Source of the DNA: CAWHMS01 sp963830495
GTDB taxonomy: Bacteria > Actinomycetota > Actinomycetes > Propionibacteriales > Nocardioidaceae
Direction of reading: 5' to 3'
NCBI GenBank assembly: GCA_963830495.1
Contig: CAWHMS010000002.1
Coordinates: 496,001-560,000 of the forward strand
Length of the DNA: 64,000 bases
The notes below the pieces were generated by a model, which worked only from the letters and a program-made list of their open reading frames with translations, ran no database searches and was not told the DNA's origin. Of this stretch, positions 58,518-64,000 are shown in pieces (position 1 is the first letter of the stretch; each line of letters begins with the position of its first letter). Both the position numbers and the translations under genes were made by a program.

Positions 58518-58916
58518 ACCTGAACCCACCGATCGAGCATGCGCCCGCCGTGTTGCGCCGATCGTTCGAACCGGGACAGCGGAATCGACCGATGCGCGCA
58601 TCAGTAAGCCACCACGACGTACGCCTACCCTGGACGCGCCAGAGTGAGCTCCATCCCGATGATCACCCCACGCGGGCATCGTCGATGAGTCAACTCGACA
58701 TCTAGACGTAGAACGATCTCTGGGCTACTCTCCGCGAGGTGCGCGTCGAGCAGCCTGCGCGCACCCGTTCGCACCCGTTCGCACCGGAAGCACCGCACGC
58801 ACCCTTTCACCGCGCCGATTGACGCCGCGCTGAAATCTGCACGCACCGTTCCGCTCGCAGCACCGTCAACTCAGCAACGCTCTCCGTGACCCAGATTGGC
58901 AAGGGGGCCAATAGCA
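58518..58916. other. Long leader region of the M4 protease gene with short tandem repeat
   Basis: About 400 nt without a gene. At 58761-58784 GCACCCGTTC is repeated in tandem and followed by partial copies (GCACCGGAAGCACC, GCACGCACCC). TACTCT near 58724 could be a -10, which would leave a ~185-nt untranslated leader. I see no known riboswitch pattern. Confidence 0.4.
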
Positions 58917-61796
58917 GTGAGATCCATCAGGCAAGCAACCTGCCTCGTGCTGGTCGGGGCGACGTCCATCGTCGTACCCGGCGTCCTCAGCACGACCAGC
59001 GCCGCCCAGGCGCCGCCAGTGTCCGCAGCATCGGATCGCTCGCTCGTCCAGCAGCTCCGTGACGACGCGCGAGGCTCGGTCAGTGTCTCCCGCGAGCCGG
59101 CGACGAAGTCCGTCGGCTTCGTCACGGCAGGCCGCAACGGCGACCTGATGCCTGGCAACGACGCCAGAGTCGCAGGCTCGAAGGCCGATGCGTTCCTGGA
59201 CGAGTACGGCGCCATGTTCGGCGCCACGCCGGGCACCCTCGTCCGGGACTCGGTGGCCGCCGACGGTCTTGGCGGCTCCACCGTCACCTACGTCCAGGAG
59301 TACAAGGGCGTGTCCGTCTTCGGCGCGATGCTGCGGGCACACCTGGACAAGCAGGGCGACCTCACCTCGGTCAACGGCACGGCCGTACCCGACCTGGACC
59401 TCTCGGTCGAGCCGGGCCTGAGTGCCGCGGAGATCGGCCAGCGGGCTGTTGCCTACGTCAAGGCAGAGCCACCGGGTCATGACGGCGAGAAGACCGACAC
59501 GACGGGCGTCAGGGCGGCGAGCACCGAGCTGGTGGTCTACCGCGAGGGCTTGGTCCGCGGCGAGACGGGCGACGCGTCACTCGCCTACGTCGTCGAGGTG
59601 ACCAACCGCGCCAACATCCGCGAGATCGTCATCATGACGGCTCAGTCGGGCAAGGTCGTCAACCGCTACTCGCTCGTGCACGACGCGCTCAACCGGGTGC
59701 TGCACGAGGAGCGCTACGGCAAGGTCGTCTGGCGCGAGGGCAAGAGGTTCCCGCGCAACCTCAACGAGGACCAGCAGAACATCGTCCGCGCCACGGGAGA
59801 GTCGTACTGGTTCTTCAAGAACGCGTTCAACTGGGACAGCTACGACAACGCCGGACACGTCATGGAGTCGGTCAACAACGACCCGCGGATCAACTGCCCC
59901 AACGCCAACTGGAACGGCCTCACCACCAACTACTGCAACGGCGTCACCTCTGACGACGTCGTCGCGCACGAGTGGGGCCACGCCTACACCGAGTACACCC
60001 ACGGCCTGATCTACCAGTGGCAGCCTGGTGCCCTCAACGAGTCCTACTCCGACATCTGGGGTGAGACTGTCGACCTGATCAACGGTCGTCAGGACGAGGG
60101 CGAGGATCTGTCCGAGCGTGAGGACGGGCTCTGCTCGGAGTCCAGCCCGGCGCTTGCCCGGCTGATCATCAACTCCCCGGCCGACATCGCCAAGATCTGT
60201 CAGACCGGCACTGCCTCCTTCGGCCCAGCGCCGACCGCGACCGGTGTCACGGGTGACGTGGTCCAGGGCATTGACGCCGCTGACGCCACCGGCCCGCTGA
60301 CGACCGACGGCTGTACGCCCCTGACGAATGCGGCAGAGGTGGCCGGCAAGGTGGCGCTGATTGACCGGGGCAGCTGCGCCTTCACGATCAAGGTCAAGAA
60401 CGCTCAGGACGCCGGTGCGATCGCAGCAGTGATCGGCAATAACGTCGAGGCTGTCAACGGCATGTCCGGAGTGGACCCGACGATCACGATCCCGTCGGTC
60501 ATGATCAAGCTGTCGGACCGCAACCTGATCGTGAACAAGCTGACCGCGGGTGAGACCGTCAACGTCACCATCAAGGACGTGACCGGTACGACGAAGTCGG
60601 CTTCTGAGCGTTGGCTCATCGGGGAGAAGAGCCACGCTTTCGGCGGCGCAATCCGCGACATGTGGACGCCCACCTGCCACGGTGACCCGGGCAAGGTCAG
60701 CGACGCGGAGTACTACTGCGCGGCCGACGACGGTGGCGGAGTGCACAGCAACTCTGGTGTGCCGAACCACGGCTATGCCCTGCTTGTCGACGGGGGCAGC
60801 TACAACGGCTACACGATCGACGGCATCGGGCTCACCAAGGCAGCGCACGTCTACTTCCGTGCCATGACGGAGTACCAGACGCCGACGACCGACTTCGCGG
60901 ACCACGCCGACGCCCTCGAGGCGTCGTGCACGGACCTGATCGGTCGTGGGGTCAACGGGCTGAGCACCGCCGGCGCGCCGGAGAACACCGACCCGCCCAC
61001 CGAGCTGCCGGACGAGACGATCCAGGCGGAGGACTGCGCCCAGATCGGTGCCGTGATCGCGGCGGTCGAACTGCGGCAGGACCCGACGCAGTGCAACTTC
61101 CGGCCGCTGCTCCAGCCTGGCGAGCCGACGACGTGCGAGCCGGGTACCTCGGAGCCGGTGTGGTCGGAGGACTTCGAGTCCGGGTCCGACGGTTGGACCA
61201 CCTCCTCGGAGTGGGTGTTCGACGACCAGGACTACAACTGGTCCGTCGACTCCACGCTGCCCGGTGACCGCACCGGCTCGGCCGCCTTCGGTCCCGACCC
61301 GGACGCGGGGAACTGCTCGTCGGGCGCCGGCGACATCTCCGGTGTCATGCACATGACGAGCGGGGCCATCAGCGTCGAGGGTGACGCCAGTGACACGGCG
61401 TTCCTCACGTTCGACCACTACGTCGCGACCGAGCTCGGTTGGGACGGCGGCAACGTGAAGGTCAGCGTCAACGGCGGTGCGTTCGAGGCCATCCCGGCCG
61501 ATGCGTACACCTTCAACGCCCCGGGCACGATCAACACCGCCGAGGCGGGCAACACCAACCCGCTGGCCGGTGAGCCTGGCTTCACCGGCACCGATGGTGG
61601 CGAGGTCGGCGGCAGCTGGGGCACGTCCGCGGTCGACCTGAGCATGATCCAGGTCGCGCCTGGCGACTCCATCGCGCTCCAGCTCGACATGGGCCTGGAT
61701 GGCTGCAGCGGAATCGACGGCTGGTACGTCGACGACATCACCGTCGACGTGTGCCCCGCCGCCGCCCAGCCGGCCAAGGGGACTCGCGAGTCCTGA
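58917..61796 (+). CDS. Secreted M4 (thermolysin-family) metalloprotease with PA domain
   Basis: 959 residues. After a signal peptide (about 1-32) come an FTP/PepSY propeptide (~50-250), then the M4 catalytic domain. Zinc site HEWGH is at His351-Glu352-His355 (VVAHEWGHAYTEY) with the third ligand in GALNESYSDIWGE. A protease-associated (PA) domain (about 465-560, GKVALIDRGSCAFTIKVKNAQDAGAIAAVIGNN) is inserted before the catalytic His of GVHSNSGVPNHGYALLVDGG. A C-terminal domain from about 755 resembles a MAM/jelly-roll module ending DGWYVDDITVDVC. GTG 58917 follows GGGGG; no wall-anchor motif is seen. Confidence 0.9.
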   Translation: MRSIRQATCLVLVGATSIVVPGVLSTTSAAQAPPVSAASDRSLVQQLRDDARGSVSVSREPATKSVGFVTAGRNGDLMPGNDARVAGSKADAFLDEYGAMFGATPGTLVRDSVAADGLGGSTVTYVQEYKGVSVFGAMLRAHLDKQGDLTSVNGTAVPDLDLSVEPGLSAAEIGQRAVAYVKAEPPGHDGEKTDTTGVRAASTELVVYREGLVRGETGDASLAYVVEVTNRANIREIVIMTAQSGKVVNRYSLVHDALNRVLHEERYGKVVWREGKRFPRNLNEDQQNIVRATGESYWFFKNAFNWDSYDNAGHVMESVNNDPRINCPNANWNGLTTNYCNGVTSDDVVAHEWGHAYTEYTHGLIYQWQPGALNESYSDIWGETVDLINGRQDEGEDLSEREDGLCSESSPALARLIINSPADIAKICQTGTASFGPAPTATGVTGDVVQGIDAADATGPLTTDGCTPLTNAAEVAGKVALIDRGSCAFTIKVKNAQDAGAIAAVIGNNVEAVNGMSGVDPTITIPSVMIKLSDRNLIVNKLTAGETVNVTIKDVTGTTKSASERWLIGEKSHAFGGAIRDMWTPTCHGDPGKVSDAEYYCAADDGGGVHSNSGVPNHGYALLVDGGSYNGYTIDGIGLTKAAHVYFRAMTEYQTPTTDFADHADALEASCTDLIGRGVNGLSTAGAPENTDPPTELPDETIQAEDCAQIGAVIAAVELRQDPTQCNFRPLLQPGEPTTCEPGTSEPVWSEDFESGSDGWTTSSEWVFDDQDYNWSVDSTLPGDRTGSAAFGPDPDAGNCSSGAGDISGVMHMTSGAISVEGDASDTAFLTFDHYVATELGWDGGNVKVSVNGGAFEAIPADAYTFNAPGTINTAEAGNTNPLAGEPGFTGTDGGEVGGSWGTSAVDLSMIQVAPGDSIALQLDMGLDGCSGIDGWYVDDITVDVCPAAAQPAKGTRES

Positions 61797-61848
61797 CCGG
61801 CGATGGTGCAGGTGTCTCGTTGATACGGAACGCCTGGTAGATCGACAC

Positions 61849-61889
61849 CGGAGCCCCCGTCGAACCCGAGTGGTTCGACGGGGGCTCCG
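61849..61889 (+). terminator. Strong intrinsic terminator after the M4 protease
   Basis: CGGAGCCCCCGTCGAACC (61849-61866) pairs perfectly over 18 bp with 61872-61889 around a 5-nt CGAGT loop, followed by TCTTCGTCGT. It lies 52 nt after the protease stop. It does not share arms with the other hairpins. Confidence 0.9.
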
Positions 61890-62054
61890 TCTTCGTCGTG
61901 TTGCAGCGGTGGCTCGGGGCGACTTCGCGAACTGTCGGTGGTCGATGGTGCAATCAGTACGTCGACGGCGATGAGTCCCCGCGCCGAGCCTGGTCTCACT
62001 TGGTGAGGCATCGGATCACCGGCGCCGACGGAGTGAACGGAAGGAGCGGCGACC

Positions 62055-62246
62055 ATGAGCGCGACGATCTGGATCGAGGTCGAGGCCGGCAGCATCAGCC
62101 GGGTGTCGTCCCCGCGCTCCGGCGGCTACAGCTCAGGCATCTCCGGGGTCTCGCTCGCGAGCCTGGCCAAGCCTGCGGCGAGCAGCTCGAGAGCAGTGCC
62201 GGGGGCCGGTCGCCGTGCGCCGCGGATGGGTCACGGCAGGGGCTAG
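62055..62246 (+). CDS. Possible small protein
   Basis: 63 residues (MSATIWIEVEAGSISRVSSPRSGGYSSGISGVSLASLAKPAASSSRAV...). GGAAGGAG lies about 8 nt before the ATG, a convincing ribosome site, but the composition is unremarkable and I know no homologue. It lies in the 420-nt gap between the terminator and tRNA-Phe, which otherwise holds nothing I recognise. Confidence 0.35.
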   Translation: MSATIWIEVEAGSISRVSSPRSGGYSSGISGVSLASLAKPAASSSRAVPGAGRRAPRMGHGRG

Positions 62247-62312
62247 GCGATGCTGGCCGTGAGCCTCCCCTGGGGTATGGTTTCTCGCGCGCCGAGCCTT
62301 GCTCGCCGTCAT

Positions 62313-62386
62313 GGCCAGGTAGCTCAGTTGGTACGAGCGTCCGCCTGAAAAGCGGAAGGTCGCCGGTTCGACCCCGGCCCTGGCCA
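62313..62386 (+). tRNA. tRNA-Phe (GAA)
   Basis: A 74-nt cloverleaf. The acceptor stem is GGCCAGG/CCTGGCC, the D stem GCTC/GAGC and the anticodon stem TCCGC/GCGGA with loop CTGAAAA (anticodon GAA). The T stem is GCCGG/CCGGC with loop TTCGACC, and the discriminator base is A. CCA is not encoded. It lies immediately upstream of a decayed mobile-element fragment, so its 3' end is a likely integration site. Confidence 0.96.
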
Positions 62387-62439
62387 CCTCTCCTCAGCAG
62401 CCCTTCTGCCGGTCTCACCTGCGGATTTCACGAACTCTC

Positions 62440-63255
62440 GCGTCCTCTCCGCGTTGACCGGTGGTGTCCGAATGCGCCGCGCAAGTCCCGGATTTGCCGA
62501 TCGTTGTCGCACGCGGGTCGCACGAGATCGACATTTCGATCACGCCTTTTCGCATGGCTGAGAGCAGCGTTGAATCGTCGCTCAAGGCGTCGCGATGACT
62601 GGCCACGGGTTGACCGTGGTGTGGCGGAGCTGGCTGAGGCGGCAGCCGACCGGGGCGTGCTTCGCCAGGCATCCGTACGCGACCTGACGGTGACGGCACA
62701 TCGAGCTCACTGGCGGATCTGTCCTTCCGACGGAGATTTCGCGGGATGGCTGGCTGTGCGGACCGATGCCTTGGGGACTTCGTTTCGCGATGCCCCGGGC
62801 TGGCTTGGTGGTGCGGACTTGGCACCTGACCGGGTGATCGAGAACAGCGGTGCGACCCCCATCCTCGTCGAAGGCCCCACCGATGCCCTCGCCATCGCGA
62901 ACACCCGGTGCGATCTAGTCCCGATCGCCACCTGCGGGCAAAGCCCTTACCGCGCAGCACGTAAAACTCATCCGACAACGCAGCACTAGCGAGACGATTC
63001 TCGTCGCCTATGGCGCTGATGACGCAGGCGTGCGAGCGTCGGCAAACGCATACCACCTACTGCGACCCGCGTTTTCCGACACACGCCGGCTCCGCCTTCA
63101 TCCGCGCCATCAAGGAGGCCGCCCGAGCAGTAGCCACTCTTCACCCCGATGACTGCCAACACGAGATCACCCGTCGCAGTCGGCAGCTGGAGGTGGACCC
63201 CGTCACCATCCAACAAGCCGTCGTGCAAACAGGCCTTGTCGCCAGGGGTCGCTGA
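62440..63255 (+). pseudogene. Decayed TOPRIM/primase-like gene of a mobile element
   Basis: One frame carries TAHRAHWRICPSDGDFAGWLAVRT...PDRVIENSGATPILVEGPTDALAIANTRCDLVPIATCG, the first TOPRIM motif. After a frameshift near 62940 a second frame continues GKALTAQHVKLIRQRSTSETILVAYGADDAGVRASANAYHLLRPAFSDT, the D-x-D-type second motif (here A-D-D). A third frame (63010-63255) has FIRAIKEAARAVATLHPDDCQHEITRRSRQLEVDPVTIQQAVV. At least two shifts break it. Such proteins belong to replication modules of actinobacterial integrative elements. Boundaries are approximate. Confidence 0.65.
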
Positions 63256-63322
63256 GAGCCCACACCGAACCGCGCGAAAACGCCCGCACCGAGATTGGGG
63301 CGTTCGGCTCGCAGCGATGTAG

Positions 63323-63650
63323 GCCATCGAGACGCTTGCACCGACGCACCCGCTGGCGGTCGCCATCGACGAGCTGCAGTTCGACCTGTCCGAAGGACCT
63401 TGCTATGCGGTCGTAGCTGGCGAGCGCGTGGCGTTGTCCAACGACCTGCCCCAGGAACAGCGCTGGCCCGAGTTCGGTCCCCGAGCAGCCGCAATGGGAG
63501 TCGGTCGCAGCTGGCGCTGGTGCTCGTGGCTGAGGCGCGACAGAGGGCAGCGCTCAACCTGTACTCGCGAGGCCGCCAGGCGTTCAACGGCAGCCTCGAG
63601 GTGGCCGAGCTGTTCGCGACCCAGGCCGCCAGGCCTGGGACCGGAAGCTG
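63323..63650 (+). pseudogene. Decayed GAF-domain gene
   Basis: The frame from 63323 encodes AIETLAPTHPLAVAIDELQFDLSEGPCYAVVAGERVALSNDLPQEQRWPEFGPRAAAMGVG, typical of the GAF domain of GAF-ANTAR regulators. The continuation RAALNLYSRGRQAFNGSLEVAELFATQAA is in another frame, so a shift near 63505 separates them. A stop precedes the first part and no ANTAR domain follows. It is a remnant without a start or end. Confidence 0.65.
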
Positions 63651-63685
63651 CCACAGACATGCGGCGCTCTCGGTACAGTCCCTTC

Positions 63686-64000
63686 GTGGCGGCCCCAGCG
63701 AGCAGTGACCAGCTGTCCGGCAAGGCCTATCTACGCCTGGTCGTGCTCGGCATCGCGATCGGCATCCCGACTGCTCTTGCTGCAGCGCTCTTCCTGGCCG
63801 CCGTCAACGAGCTCCAGCAATTGCTGTGGGACGATCTCCCCGACGCGCTGGGCGCGTCGACACCGCCGTGGTATCTCGTGCTCGGACTGCCGGTGGTAGG
63901 GGCCTTCCTCGTCCTGCTCGCCCGCACCTATCTGCCAGGCGATGGCGGGCACGATCCGCTCGCTGGACTCAGCGTCGCGCCGACGCCGGCCTCGTCCTTG
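63686..64000 (+). CDS. ClC-family chloride channel/antiporter (3' end outside window)
   Basis: The first 105 residues of an ion channel. An N-terminal TM helix (LRLVVLGIAIGIPTALAAALFLAAVNELQQLLW) and a second (WYLVLGLPVVGAFLVLLARTYLPGDGGHDPLAGL) with the G-D-G-G-H-D-P segment match ClC proteins. The frame stays open to the window edge. GTG 63686 is chosen because TACAGT (63674-63679) lies 6 nt upstream, consistent with a leaderless transcript. Confidence 0.82.
   Translation, partial: MAAPASSDQLSGKAYLRLVVLGIAIGIPTALAAALFLAAVNELQQLLWDDLPDALGASTPPWYLVLGLPVVGAFLVLLARTYLPGDGGHDPLAGLSVAPTPASSL

Noticed and set aside
59577..61418. 613-codon open frame on the - strand opposite the M4 protease
   Set aside because: Antisense shadow with Val/Arg/Asp-rich repeats and no start signal or domain.

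Overview
The window is GC-rich, densely coded chromosomal DNA from an actinobacterium. Gene content and order point to a Nocardioides-like member of the Propionibacteriales: BldC next to a valine/leucine-type dehydrogenase, HspR with a HAIR operator, a class E sortase, DUF3151 and DUF3073 proteins, the PurS/PurQ/PurL set and many GTG starts. The genus is an inference from gene content; no rRNA is present.

Layout. (1) 1-10.9 kb: histidine utilisation, hutH (5' part outside the window), hutU, then an M20 amidohydrolase, hutF and hutI in a tightly overlapping operon. Between the two hut blocks lie a nitroreductase, a divergent HxlR-regulator/methyltransferase pair, a SIS-domain sugar-phosphate protein and a small lipoprotein. 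(2) 10.9-14.2 kb: an MMPL exporter divergent from a tandem (two-domain) MarR regulator. (3) 14.5-21.9 kb: the heat-shock operon dnaK-grpE-dnaJ-hspR-clpB under a perfect HAIR operator; hspR carries an apparent 1-nt frameshift. (4) 22-32.2 kb: membrane protein, DapC-like aminotransferase, sortase E, pyrE, phosphotransferase, acetyltransferase, class II aldolase, TrmH methyltransferase, DedA, DUF3151, a LuxR-type regulator and a lipid kinase. From dnaK to purA the gene content resembles the M. tuberculosis Rv0350-Rv0384c region (from memory). (5) 32.3-48.3 kb: de novo purine synthesis: purA, purD, purB, purC, purS, purQ, purL, purF, purM, with an acyl-CoA ligase, a YjbR protein, a small SCP-like protein and an M20 peptidase interspersed, ending in DUF3073. 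(6) 48.3-50.8 kb: vdh, a conserved hypothetical and bldC, as in Streptomyces. (7) 50.8-54.5 kb: a four-gene operon (small protein, FHA protein, NmrA-like oxidoreductase, CPBP protease) divergent from a MerR-DICT regulator with a perfect TAAACAG-T-CTGTTTA palindrome between them; this is the least familiar module. (8) 54.6-61.9 kb: secreted and membrane proteins, including a polytopic membrane protein with a probable frameshift near its N-terminus and a large M4 metalloprotease with an inserted PA domain. (9) 62.3-64 kb: tRNA-Phe, followed by a decayed mobile-element remnant (frameshifted TOPRIM protein), a decayed GAF gene and the start of a ClC chloride channel.

Two genome-scale patterns cut across these regions. 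Long inverted repeats sit just 3' of many genes and fall into families that share the same arms (five copies with GATCCGAC arms, two with ACTTGTCAGA arms, three with ATTCGTCCGA arms). They look like terminators that spread by copying. Many genes also lack a Shine-Dalgarno sequence and instead have a TANNNT box 6-8 nt before the start codon, as expected for leaderless mRNAs.
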